Assembly (NCBI GenBank): GCA_034007745.1 | Contig: JAVEQI010000013.1 | Location: 14,194-78,193, forward strand | Origin: Desulforapulum sp034007745 | Lineage (GTDB): Bacteria; Desulfobacterota; Desulfobacteria; Desulfobacterales; Desulfobacteraceae | Length of the DNA: 64,000 bases | Direction of reading: 5' to 3' | In this document: positions 44,424 through 53,111 of the stretch, piece by piece | How positions within the stretch are numbered: the first letter of the stretch is position 1 | How the letters are laid out: each line of letters begins with the position of its first letter | Notes under the pieces: model-generated | The model's input: only the letters and a program-made list of their open reading frames with translations | What the model was told of the DNA's origin: nothing | Database searches by the model: none | Program-made: the position numbers and the translations under genes

Positions 44424-44544
44424 CGTCTTACCTCCCTTCATGAAATCCTTGAATCTTTAGGGCTATTAAAAAACATACCATAGCAGTTATTTCTCTGCAA
44501 CCTTGGGATTTTGATCCTCCTGGCAAATGGCATTCTAGCGGTCC

Positions 44545-45015
44545 TTACCTGGAAACCCTTGTTGTACCATCGGCAGCAGTGATGATCCTCACCCTCTCCC
44601 CTGCCAGAAACGTGACATCGGCTTCCTGCACAACAACGATGGTGTGACCGCTGTCTTTTCTCACGACTATTTCAAGGCCCTGTTTTCGGGTAATCCCCTC
44701 TTCAGCGGCCGTTCCTGCAGCAGCTCCGGCAAGGGCGCCAACAACGGTGGCAACGGTTCTGCCCCGGCCACCCCCCACAGTGCTGCCCACTACACCGCCC
44801 GTCACAGCACCTGCAGCTGCTCCAATGGGGGTTTTTGTACCTTCGATCATCACCTCCCTGACAGATTCAACGGTTCCTGCTTCAACGGTCTGAACCTGTC
44901 TTGCCTGGTCCCGGGAATAAACCTGACCAGATCTACTCGATGCACATCCGGCTAAGCTTAACCCGACCAATGCCGCGAAAAAAAACGATGCAACTTTAAA
45001 TTTTAATGTTTTCAT
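44545..45015 (-). CDS. Glycine-zipper outer-membrane lipoprotein
   Basis: This 156-residue lipoprotein has a signal peptide ending in the lipobox LAGCASS (Cys near residue 23), then a glycine-zipper region (IGAAAGAVTGGVVGSTVGGG, about 62-100), as in 17-kDa antigen/SlyB-like proteins. A small beta domain follows (IVVVQEADVTFLAGERVRI). It is probably anchored in the outer membrane for envelope integrity. ATG at 45015 has AAAGGAG upstream. Confidence 0.85.
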   Translation of the reverse strand: MKTLKFKVASFFFAALVGLSLAGCASSRSGQVYSRDQARQVQTVEAGTVESVREVMIEGTKTPIGAAAGAVTGGVVGSTVGGGRGRTVATVVGALAGAAAGTAAEEGITRKQGLEIVVRKDSGHTIVVVQEADVTFLAGERVRIITAADGTTRVSR

Positions 45016-45377
45016 AAACAAATCAACTCCTTTTTTTAACGATAATAGGACCACTGTTTATTATATAACACCTTAACATTAGGTTCAACACCAATTTAAA
45101 TGACAATACCTGGCATGCCTTGAGGGAATCAAAGAAAAAAACTTTAACCACGAAAGTCACGAAAGAATAGGTTTTTCTCCTGGTATCCTTTACTTTTCGC
45201 TTTACACTGAGAACATTCACCGATTTGAATGGTGACTCTATCTTTCGTGTTTTTTCGTGCCTTTCGTGGTTAATATGTGTAAATTATTTTTATGCTGATG
45301 AAGGGTACCAATGATGCTAAAAAATAACTTTGTAGCATAAAAATGAAACCTTACAAAAAAAAGGAACTGAAAAACAA
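45016..45377. other. Intergenic region between lipoprotein and dehydrogenase
   Basis: These 362 bases contain the inverted-repeat element 45144-45273 and otherwise no recognisable gene. Confidence 0.6.
45144..45273. repeat. Inverted repeat built from (A)ACCACGAAAGGCACGAAA
   Basis: The left arm TTAACCACGAAAGTCACGAA and the right arm (reverse complement) TTAACCACGAAAGGCACGAA delimit a 130-bp palindromic element with an AT-rich centre. Such CACGAAA repeats occur widely in environmental bacterial genomes. Confidence 0.75.
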
Positions 45378-46259
45378 ATGAGTAAAATAGGCTGGATCGG
45401 AACCGGGGTAATGGGACAATCCATGTGTATGCATCTTTTGAATGCAGGACACAAAGTTCACCTGTACAACCGAACAAGAGCAAAGGCAACCCCTTTAATT
45501 GAACAAGGGGCTGTCTGGTGTGACACACCTGCTAAGGTGGCAGAAGAAGGCGAGATTATCTTCACCATCGTTGGTTTCCCAAAGGATGTGCAATCAACCA
45601 TCCTGAGTACAAACGGCATTATCGAAGGTGCAAAACCGGGAACCGTGGTGGTGGACATGACTACCTCAAGCCCCGGGCTTGCCCTGGAAATCCACAAGGC
45701 CCTCAAGGCCAGGGACATCGAAGCCCTTGACGCTCCCGTTTCAGGCGGAGACCTGGGCGCCAGGGAGGCAACCCTTGCTATCATGGTCGGCGGTGACAAA
45801 TCTGTTTATGATAAAATCCTGCCACTTTTTGAAATCATGGGAAAAAACATCGCCCTCATGGGCGGTCCAGGGGCAGGTCAACATACCAAGATGAGCAACC
45901 AGATTCTCATTGCAGGAACCATGATCGGCACTGTGGAATCCCTTGTCTATGCCTACAGGAGCGGACTTGATCTTGAGTCAGTCATCCGGGTTATAGGCAG
46001 CGGTGCTGCAGGTTCCTGGAGCATCAACAATCTTGGCCCCCGAATTGCCAGGAAGGATTTTGACCCTGGTTTTTACATCAAGCATTTTATCAAGGATATG
46101 GGCATTGCACTGGACGAGGCAAAACAGATGAACCTCGCCCTGCCCGGGCTGGCCCTCGCCAACCAGTTCTACGTGGCAGCCGCAGCCATGGGCCATGAAG
46201 AGCTTGGCACCCAGGGGCTCTACAAGGTGTTTGAAAAAATGAACGCCCTTAAATCATAG
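45378..46259 (+). CDS. 3-hydroxyisobutyrate-dehydrogenase-family oxidoreductase
   Basis: This 293-residue NAD(P) enzyme has the Rossmann motif IGWIGTGVMGQSM and NRTRAKA (hinting NADP), the substrate motif DAPVSGGDLGARE and the catalytic lysine region GPGAGQHTKMSNQ. That places it among beta-hydroxyacid dehydrogenases (3-hydroxyisobutyrate, tartronate semialdehyde or succinate semialdehyde). The exact substrate is not determined. It overlaps the convergent iorB gene by 11 bases. Confidence 0.9.
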   Translation: MSKIGWIGTGVMGQSMCMHLLNAGHKVHLYNRTRAKATPLIEQGAVWCDTPAKVAEEGEIIFTIVGFPKDVQSTILSTNGIIEGAKPGTVVVDMTTSSPGLALEIHKALKARDIEALDAPVSGGDLGAREATLAIMVGGDKSVYDKILPLFEIMGKNIALMGGPGAGQHTKMSNQILIAGTMIGTVESLVYAYRSGLDLESVIRVIGSGAAGSWSINNLGPRIARKDFDPGFYIKHFIKDMGIALDEAKQMNLALPGLALANQFYVAAAAMGHEELGTQGLYKVFEKMNALKS

Positions 46260-46881
46260 CATAGCCCTGGTCAAAAGCCTTGAGGTTGAGGATGACCTTG
46301 GCCCGGGGAAACTTTGATTCAAGATTTTTTTCAAACAAGGATCTCTCAAGGGGCAGATCCCCTGTGGCGGCAAGGGCACCCGCCATGATGATATTGGCAA
46401 AGATAGGGTCCCCGATGCGGGTGGCCATACCTGTTGCGTCAAAAAACCAGGATCGTCTTGAAAGTTCCTTTATCCTCTCCTCCATTTCAGCCATGGACGG
46501 GTAATCAAGCCTTCCGGAAATTACCCCGATGGGGTGGGTGGGTCTTGTGTTGCATATAACGCAGATATCCTGGTTGCCATAGTCTTTGAGCACCCTCAAG
46601 GTTTCCATGGGTTCCAGGGATACGACCATATGGGCTCGGTGAACGGGAATCTGGGGCGAAAGGGCTGCCTTTGAACTTATACGCACATGGCTCATCACGG
46701 ATCCGCCACGCTGGGATGCACCAAAGGTCTCACCGATGGTCACCTTGAAACCCTTTGCCGCAAGCATGTTTCCTATCATGCGTGAGGAGATGACATTCCC
46801 CTGCCCCCCAACGCCTGTGATGATGAGGTTGTAGGGGTCGTGGAGTATATTTGCCGTGGAAGATTTTACAGGTGGTGTCAT
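46249..46881 (-). CDS. iorB: Indolepyruvate:ferredoxin oxidoreductase beta subunit
   Basis: This 210-residue gamma-domain-type subunit begins NLIITGVGGQGNVISSRMIG and has GASQRGGSVMSHVRIS, the POR-gamma signature. With IorA it oxidatively decarboxylates aryl-pyruvates to aryl-acetyl-CoA (or the reverse) with ferredoxin. The gene overlaps iorA by four bases, so the two are translationally coupled. Confidence 0.93.
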   Translation of the reverse strand: MTPPVKSSTANILHDPYNLIITGVGGQGNVISSRMIGNMLAAKGFKVTIGETFGASQRGGSVMSHVRISSKAALSPQIPVHRAHMVVSLEPMETLRVLKDYGNQDICVICNTRPTHPIGVISGRLDYPSMAEMEERIKELSRRSWFFDATGMATRIGDPIFANIIMAGALAATGDLPLERSLFEKNLESKFPRAKVILNLKAFDQGYAMI

Positions 46882-48854
46882 GGAGTCTCCTTTAGCATGA
46901 TGGCGTTAACAGGGCAGATTGAGGCGCATACTCCGCATCCTACACAGAGTATCTCGTTGATTTCTGCACGAAGGTTTTCACCGTCCCAGATAAGGCCCGG
47001 GCAGCTGAAAATCCGGGTGCATATTCTGTTGCATCCACAGGCGTCTCCGATGCACAACTCTTTATCTACCTTTACCTCAAACGACCGTGTATGACGTTTT
47101 TGGGGACTGAGTGCACAGGCCTGTTTCAAGATAAGTACCTTTACGCCCTCTGGATCCTTAATGCAGTCAAGCAGGTATTTCTGGGTGGTTTCAAGGTCAA
47201 AGGGATCGCAGGTCCGGGTCAAGGCTCCCATGGCCCGGCACACCTTTTCAATGTCGATGGATGGCACCTGGTTACCGATTGTATCAACAGTCAGACCGGG
47301 ATGGGGCTGGAACCCGGTCATGGCCGTGCCGCTGTTGTCCAGGATCACAAGGGTAAATGCAGAATTGTTGTGGATGGCGTTGGCAAGGGGCGGCATGGCC
47401 GAATGGAAAAAAGTGGAATCACCGCACACGGCAACCACGGGCTGGTTCATGCCGAAGCGGTCCAGCTTGCCGAATCCGCTCGCAAGCCCCGATCCAGATC
47501 CCATGGAGTGGAGGGTCTTGAGGGTGGAAAAACCTCCTGGAAGCATTCCCATGGAGTAGCATCCAATGTCGCCACAGGTAAACCCCCGGCGGTTGTCAAG
47601 GGCCAGAACCATGTTGATGGAAAAGAATGAAGCCCTGTGGGGGCATCCAGGGCAAAAGGAGATCTCCCTCGGAGGAATCGGAAGAGACTCTGTCTGCCCA
47701 ACACGATAGCCCTCATTCAATCCAGGGGGAAGATCAAGAATGGCTTCAAGGGCCCGGGTGACACGTTCGGGGTTCATTTCTCCAAACATGGGAATATGGC
47801 CGCTCTGTTTACCATAAAAGGCCATACCAGACCTTGCCTCACCTGATCCTGCCACACCCGGCCCCACCATATCTGACCCTGCAAAAAGGACCTTGACAGC
47901 CTCCTCGATAAAGGGCTGAACCTCTTCGACAAACAACACCTTCCGGGTTGTTTTCAGCCTTTCCAGAACCGTTCTGACCGGAAGGGGCCAGGTGGTTCCG
48001 AGCTTTAAAATACCCACCCGGTTTCCCAGCTCATAGAGATTGACAACCTCCCGGCTGTAAAGATCGCAAATGGAGGTAGTTATGATGAGCAGCTCGGGCG
48101 CTTCCGGCCCCTCATAGGTATTGAAGGGCGAATCTTCAAAAATTTCGGCAGCCAGATCTAGCTTTGCAAGCTGAGAGCAGTGCTTTATTTCAACCGGCGG
48201 AGTCATGATCGGCCCCTCCATGGGATCGAGCACCTCCCCGTCAAACCGGAAAAAGGCCCGCCTATCCGGAATGGCAAGGGTGCCAAGGGTGACGTTGCCG
48301 CTTGCATGGGAGAGCCTTGTCACGGTTCGGACAAGCACAGGCATATTCAGACGTTCCGACAGTTCAAAGGCCCAGCAGGTCATGTCCTTTGCCTCCTGGA
48401 AATTTCCAGGTTCGAGCATGGGGATCTCCATGAGCTTTGCATACAAACGGGTCTCACCCTCGTTTATGCTTGACAATGCCCCTGGGTCATCGGCCACGAT
48501 CAGCACCATACCGGCCCTTACCCCGGACAGGGCAAGATGCATGAGAAAATCAGCCGCAACATTTACCCCGGGCTGTTTCATGACTGCAAGGGAGCGAAGC
48601 CCTGCAAAGGAAGCTGCAGCAGCAACCTCAAGGGCCACTTTTTCGTTCACCGACCACTCTGTATAGATGTCTGGACAGTTGCCCGGTTCAATGTTTGGGG
48701 AGAGCCTGGCAAGGGTTTCGATAATTTCCGATGAAGGAGTGCCGGGATAACCTGCGGCAACGCTGATACCAGCCTCAAGCGCTCCCCTTACAATGGCCTC
48801 GTTGCCCATCATCAGATGGGTGTCGCCGGGATTACCCCGAATCAGTATTGACAT
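46878..48854 (-). CDS. iorA: Indolepyruvate:ferredoxin oxidoreductase alpha subunit
   Basis: This 658-residue fused subunit has the pyrimidine-binding AGYPGTPSSEI start, the TPP region CGDSTFFHSAMPPLANA (GDS...N), and a C-terminal 2[4Fe-4S] ferredoxin domain (CGCNRICTRIFSCPG, then CVGCGVCASICPV). It acts on branched or aromatic 2-oxo acids, probably for amino-acid degradation or aryl-acid CoA activation. ATG at 48854 is chosen over upstream codons because the extension runs through dispersed repeat B. Confidence 0.94.
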   Translation of the reverse strand: MSILIRGNPGDTHLMMGNEAIVRGALEAGISVAAGYPGTPSSEIIETLARLSPNIEPGNCPDIYTEWSVNEKVALEVAAAASFAGLRSLAVMKQPGVNVAADFLMHLALSGVRAGMVLIVADDPGALSSINEGETRLYAKLMEIPMLEPGNFQEAKDMTCWAFELSERLNMPVLVRTVTRLSHASGNVTLGTLAIPDRRAFFRFDGEVLDPMEGPIMTPPVEIKHCSQLAKLDLAAEIFEDSPFNTYEGPEAPELLIITTSICDLYSREVVNLYELGNRVGILKLGTTWPLPVRTVLERLKTTRKVLFVEEVQPFIEEAVKVLFAGSDMVGPGVAGSGEARSGMAFYGKQSGHIPMFGEMNPERVTRALEAILDLPPGLNEGYRVGQTESLPIPPREISFCPGCPHRASFFSINMVLALDNRRGFTCGDIGCYSMGMLPGGFSTLKTLHSMGSGSGLASGFGKLDRFGMNQPVVAVCGDSTFFHSAMPPLANAIHNNSAFTLVILDNSGTAMTGFQPHPGLTVDTIGNQVPSIDIEKVCRAMGALTRTCDPFDLETTQKYLLDCIKDPEGVKVLILKQACALSPQKRHTRSFEVKVDKELCIGDACGCNRICTRIFSCPGLIWDGENLRAEINEILCVGCGVCASICPVNAIMLKETP

Positions 48855-48875
48855 GACATATGTTCCTTTTATCCG

Positions 48876-48961
48876 AAACTCCCACCAAAGCGTCATTATT
48901 GGCGGAGTTTCAATATTCGTTGTGGCCATGAGCCATCTCTCGCTCCGGCCATGCCGGTTAT
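48876..48961. repeat. Dispersed palindromic repeat, module B
   Basis: A GAAACTCC...GGAGTTTC hairpin is followed by CAATATTCGTTGTGGCC and CTCTCGCTCCGGCCATGCC, matching 21726-21803 (reverse strand). It separates the FrhB-type gene from iorA and touches the stop codon of the former. Confidence 0.8.
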
Positions 48962-50103
48962 CTAAAGCCCATAATGGTTTTTTGGAGTTCCGGTTTAAGG
49001 GGTTTTTGAAACTCAGGGTCAAGCATTCCCATGCTCCGCTGGGTCGAAACGGCCCTCTCCCTTTTGTTTTGTGCGGCCAGAGTCAATCCGTCCAGACTTT
49101 TCCCTGAAAGAGGGGCAGTGGTGAGCAAACCCTTTTTAACGGCGTAATCCACGAGGCGTTCCCCCTTTTCAGTTCTCACAATCAGGGTGTTCCATCCAGG
49201 ATCATACTCCAGGGCACCCACGGCAATGTCGCAGTAAAGGGAAGTCATATCCGGGCAAACGGCACATCCTGAAAGAACGAGTTTACGAAGATCCTGAAGG
49301 GGAATTTTCACCTCCCGGCGGGTCATATCCTGGCGGTTTTCAAGGGTCAAGATCGCATCTTCAGCAGGTGGCGGTGGAATATCCATGAAGGAAATGAGGT
49401 CGGAGTCGATATTCTCTGCCTTGAGATAGGCCAGAAAGTCATCTCCATCAAGGGCCCAGGTGCAAAACAGCCCGATGGCAATACCTGTGGGGTCCTTGAA
49501 ATCTGTAAATTCCAGGGGGTTGGTTCGCAGGTTTGCAAGACCTGCCATCTGGCAGGGGGTGCCCACCACACCTATATTTTCATCACCCCTTAATGCAGCT
49601 TGGTTGAACATTGCCATGGTGGGGGCGGCTATGTATTTTGATGCGGCGCACTCCAGGACATCCCCAGGCGCAGCAACTATCCTGGGATCGGGAATGATGC
49701 CATGGCTTCCTGTCAGGACCGCACTCTTAATCATCCCCATTTCAAGCGCTGCAATCACTAAGGCAGACACGCTCCCACCATTTTGGAACTCTTTTCCAGG
49801 ACCGTGTTTTTCCCTTCCTATCCCGGAGCCCATCCTTGCCATATGAACTGACCTGTAATGGCCAAGGGGATTCTCTGTCAGAGGCTTCTGAAAAAGAGAG
49901 CTTGAAATTTTTTCCTGATTTACACCAGTCCTGGGGCAGGCTGCATGGCACCGGCCTGTTTGTTTGTCGCAGAAAAAAAGATGGGCTATTTTCCCCCCAT
50001 GGGATTTCACATAGGGGCATAGATCGGCACATGCACCGCACAAGGTGCAAAGATCCCCGGCAAGAATTCGGTTTGACAGCTCGGCAGGTCCAAGTATCTC
50101 CAT
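48958..50103 (-). CDS. FrhB/FdhB-type (F420-hydrogenase beta family) iron-sulfur oxidoreductase
   Basis: This 381-residue protein has an N-terminal ferredoxin site (CTLCGACADLCPY, near residue 18), the FrhB core GGSVSALVIAAL and VVGTPCQMAGLANLR, and CAVCPDMTSLYCD for a third cluster. These proteins move electrons between flavin/F420/NAD and Fe-S partners. Leading the operon with IorA and IorB, it may connect reduced ferredoxin from the 2-oxo-acid oxidation to another carrier. The stop is adjacent to repeat B. Confidence 0.88.
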   Translation of the reverse strand: MEILGPAELSNRILAGDLCTLCGACADLCPYVKSHGGKIAHLFFCDKQTGRCHAACPRTGVNQEKISSSLFQKPLTENPLGHYRSVHMARMGSGIGREKHGPGKEFQNGGSVSALVIAALEMGMIKSAVLTGSHGIIPDPRIVAAPGDVLECAASKYIAAPTMAMFNQAALRGDENIGVVGTPCQMAGLANLRTNPLEFTDFKDPTGIAIGLFCTWALDGDDFLAYLKAENIDSDLISFMDIPPPPAEDAILTLENRQDMTRREVKIPLQDLRKLVLSGCAVCPDMTSLYCDIAVGALEYDPGWNTLIVRTEKGERLVDYAVKKGLLTTAPLSGKSLDGLTLAAQNKRERAVSTQRSMGMLDPEFQKPLKPELQKTIMGFR

Positions 50104-50752
50104 CTGTATTTCTCCTGTTAATCATCCCAATATTTGTTGTGGCCGGATTCACCCCAGCCCCTTCTTTTGAAACTTTTTTGTCCTACCTGTCAACACTTAA
50201 GGCAACATAAATCCTATTATTACGAACCCGCTTGGCTTCAATATCCTATAAACCTCTCTAAAAAACTTTAAGACCTTATCAACAAAACAGATAATTGTTA
50301 CCATACAGTATTTATCAAATGAGCAACCGACCACCCTGACAAAAGTTAGGGCAGGTGTCCAGGCCATGGATTCGGTCCAGCCATGCTTTTCAGCCGCCTT
50401 TGCCGCGGTGAACCCTTGGGATAAACCGGCATTTCGGCCAAATGGTAAAAAACAATCTTCAACCCTATATTTGCAGGAGCGTGGTGAATTTGAGTTGACG
50501 CAACGCTATTCTCTAAACATAACTATGCCCATGGGATGGAAAAATAAATTTTTTATTTTTTTGACCTGGATCAAAGTCGTTACCATATTAATCATTCACA
50601 ATGGAATTTTTACTGTCAGATCTCTTTCAGACCTGCACATCCTGTGGTTGTTTTTATATGAAACAGCTATCGTGTTTCATCGTTCGTTGTGTCCGCAGGA
50701 CATGTGGGTTATAACATAAAATAGCCTCAAGTAAAATTGAGGAGGAGACTGC
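50104..50752. other. Divergent intergenic region of 649 bases
   Basis: It holds a degraded module B piece near 50127-50155 (CAATATTTGTTGTGGCCGG) and a compact module A copy at 50651-50716. Short open frames in it have no coding character, and no promoter was recognised. Confidence 0.6.
50651..50716. repeat. Minimal module A repeat (no array)
   Basis: The sequence ATATGAAACAGCTATCGTG, then TTTCATCGTTCGTTG, then TGTCCGCAGGACA and TGTGGGTTATA shows the module as it would look with no 7-bp array: the GAAACAGC and TATCGTGTTTC ends join directly. Confidence 0.8.
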
Positions 50753-51565
50753 ATGAATAATATGGAATGGACTGAACAGGCAGAGGACGCCATCTCCAAA
50801 GTACCTTTCTTTGTAAGGAAAAAGGTTCGCAGGAGGGTTGAAAAGGAAGCTGCAGAATCCGGCAGAGACCGGGTAACCCTTGCGGAGGTAAAGGCAACCC
50901 AGGCCCGGTTTTTAAAGGGAATGAACTCTGAGATAAAAGGATACCAGGTTGAGACCTGCTTTGGCGAAAAGGGGTGTCCCAACAGGATTGGTTCGGCAAA
51001 CGAGCTGGTTCAAAGATTGGAGGCCCTTTTAAAGAAGGTCGATATTCTCACGCTTCTAAGGCAAAGGGTCAAGGGGGATCTCAAATTCCACCACGAGTTC
51101 AGGGTGACAGTTGCCGAATGCCCCAACGCCTGTTCCCAGCCCCAGATCAAAGGAATCGGCATCATTGCGGCGGCCAGACCTGAAATAACCGACGAAGAGT
51201 GCACAGGATGCGGTGCCTGCGTGGATGTCTGCCCTGAAGGGGCAATAACGCTGGCCGATGATCCTGAACAACCTGAAATCGATTTTGACCGGTGCCTGAT
51301 GTGCAAGAAATGCATCAGGGCATGCCCAAGCCGTACCCTTGTGACCGGAGAACAGGGGTACAGGGTTCAGCTGGGAGGACGTCTTGGCCGGCATCCAAGA
51401 CTTGCAATGGAGCTTCCAGGCATCTATACTCAAGACCAGGTGATTGAGATAGTTGAAAAATGCATTCAGCTCTACAGGGAAAAGAGCCTCCATGGCGAAC
51501 GCTTTTCCAAACTTCTCACCCAGGCTGAATTTGAAAAAATAGCCCTGGATCATCCCGGCCAATAA
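50753..51565 (+). CDS. Short siroheme/ferredoxin sulfite-reductase-like protein
   Basis: This 270-residue protein starts with a PCP_red-like helix segment (WTEQAEDAISKVPFFVR). The siroheme/[4Fe-4S] cysteine set C-x5-C (CFGEKGC, near 69-75) and C-x3-C (CPNAC, near 123) follows. Two ferredoxin sites complete it: CTGCGACVDVCP and CLMCKKCIRACP. It is about half the size of sulfite or nitrite reductases and keeps only one half-domain, as in small sulfite-reductase-like proteins of anaerobes. Its substrate is uncertain. Confidence 0.82.
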   Translation: MNNMEWTEQAEDAISKVPFFVRKKVRRRVEKEAAESGRDRVTLAEVKATQARFLKGMNSEIKGYQVETCFGEKGCPNRIGSANELVQRLEALLKKVDILTLLRQRVKGDLKFHHEFRVTVAECPNACSQPQIKGIGIIAAARPEITDEECTGCGACVDVCPEGAITLADDPEQPEIDFDRCLMCKKCIRACPSRTLVTGEQGYRVQLGGRLGRHPRLAMELPGIYTQDQVIEIVEKCIQLYREKSLHGERFSKLLTQAEFEKIALDHPGQ

Positions 51566-51585
51566 CAAACTTACATGGAGGAGCT

Positions 51586-52083
51586 ATGAAACAACCATCA
51601 TACTATTTAATGATTGCCATCCTGATCGCAACCCTTTCTGCAGGCTGTGCCACCATCATGACCGGTCGAGGCAACCAAGAGATAAAGCAGGAGAATCGGA
51701 TTGAGCTTGTAAAGGGATCTGAAACTAAAGGTGTCTGGAGCGGCAGGGATCTGACCGTCTCCTTTCGGTACAGCTTGACCGAACAGACCCTGAAAATTAA
51801 CGGCGCCATAACCCTTACCAAACACCTCAACAACTACAGCGTAATGGACCGTCTGCATCTCTACCTCCATTTTGTGGATGGCGAGGGTATGGCGGCGGGC
51901 CAAAGCCTTGTGTACAGTGCACCCCACAGAAGGGGAATTTCCATGCTTGACCTGAACTTCAACCGTTTGATTACCGTTCCTCCAGGCGTGGAAGCAATTG
52001 CCTTTACCTACGCTGGACAGGTCAGCGACGGCATGGGCAGTGACGATGGGGCAATTTCCTGGACTTTCTGGAACTCCCTCTAA
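51586..52083 (+). CDS. Putative lipoprotein of unknown function
   Basis: This 165-residue protein has a signal peptide with lipobox LSAGC (Cys near residue 21), and a beta-rich remainder (RDLTVSFRYSLTEQ, LHLYLHFVDG, IAFTYAGQVSD). No family is recognised. It starts 20 bases after the siroheme protein with GGAGG upstream, so co-transcription is likely. Confidence 0.7.
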   Translation: MKQPSYYLMIAILIATLSAGCATIMTGRGNQEIKQENRIELVKGSETKGVWSGRDLTVSFRYSLTEQTLKINGAITLTKHLNNYSVMDRLHLYLHFVDGEGMAAGQSLVYSAPHRRGISMLDLNFNRLITVPPGVEAIAFTYAGQVSDGMGSDDGAISWTFWNSL

Positions 52084-52196
52084 CGAAAGCTGTAAAATCG
52101 TTTGACAATCCCGATCATAATCTGGTTTGATGCAACCCTTAAGGTTTGAACAATGGGGCAGACACCCTAGGCAACGACCAGCTTAAAAGGACAGAA

Positions 52197-53111
52197 ATGG
52201 ACCCTGAATCTATAAAGGCAGCCCAATGGATAGACAACGGCAAAGATCCCAGGAGCGCGCACTGGCAGGCGGGACTCGAAGCTATGATAGAACTCTTTTC
52301 CCCCCACGTGAAACCTGGAGTGCTCACCCCGGTAGCCCCCCTTACCGAGGCTGATTTTTCTGTTTTCCAGGCGGCTCTGGGAGCAATTGATCTTACGCCG
52401 GAACTCATTGCCGTGTTTTTACCCCCCTCCATTGCCCAGTCTGTAACACCACCTGAAACGGCCGATGAACTCAATCGAATCCATGGGAACCACCCTTCAT
52501 ACAAGATTATCATTGCCCGGCCAGGTGATGAGATGCGTATCATCTGTGGAGAAATTTCACCGGAAGCTGCAAGGCCCGGGGCGGACATTTTTCAATCCGG
52601 GGCCCTGCTTGGCTCCTATGACTTCACCTCCCAGGAGATCTGCCTTGCCGAATTTGCAAAAATTATCCGGTCCCATGCCTGGAAAAAGGGAACCTGGAGC
52701 CCCAGGGAAAACGAAACTTATACCCTGAACTGGTTTGAACGATCAATCGACCTTGGAAGGAAAGATCTGAGCGTAGATAAAAATCATTCTTTTTTCCACA
52801 GCCCCACCCTGATCAAGAGCAACCGGGTGGACGCTCTGTTTTTCCTCGTTTCAACCCTTGTTGAACGCCGATTTAAAGACCCTGATGATCCCCTGAATCA
52901 GAGGGTAACTGCCGCAAAATCCCTGGAAAATCCCGTCCTCGTTCGGGAACGCCTCGCCGACCTTGTTACCAGCGGCATCCTCGAACTTTTGAACCTTGTA
53001 AAGGAGCTTGAACTGATCGAGTTCAACGAACTGTCCAAGGTTGAACGTGAACGATTCAAGAACGAGACCGAAAGGAGCGTACAGATCCTGGTTGACGCCC
53101 TTTTAAAATAG
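52197..53111 (+). CDS. Hypothetical cytoplasmic protein
   Basis: This 304-residue soluble protein has no signal or membrane segment. It is charged at the C-terminus (LIEFNELSKVERERFKNE). I do not recognise its family. ATG at 52197 has AAAAGGA upstream; a TTG start at 52146 is possible. It overlaps the convergent K+ channel gene by nine bases. Confidence 0.65.
   Translation: MDPESIKAAQWIDNGKDPRSAHWQAGLEAMIELFSPHVKPGVLTPVAPLTEADFSVFQAALGAIDLTPELIAVFLPPSIAQSVTPPETADELNRIHGNHPSYKIIIARPGDEMRIICGEISPEAARPGADIFQSGALLGSYDFTSQEICLAEFAKIIRSHAWKKGTWSPRENETYTLNWFERSIDLGRKDLSVDKNHSFFHSPTLIKSNRVDALFFLVSTLVERRFKDPDDPLNQRVTAAKSLENPVLVRERLADLVTSGILELLNLVKELELIEFNELSKVERERFKNETERSVQILVDALLK

Noticed and set aside
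50366..50719. 117-residue plus-strand frame in the intergenic region
   Set aside because: No ribosome-binding site, odd composition, and the end runs into repeat A.
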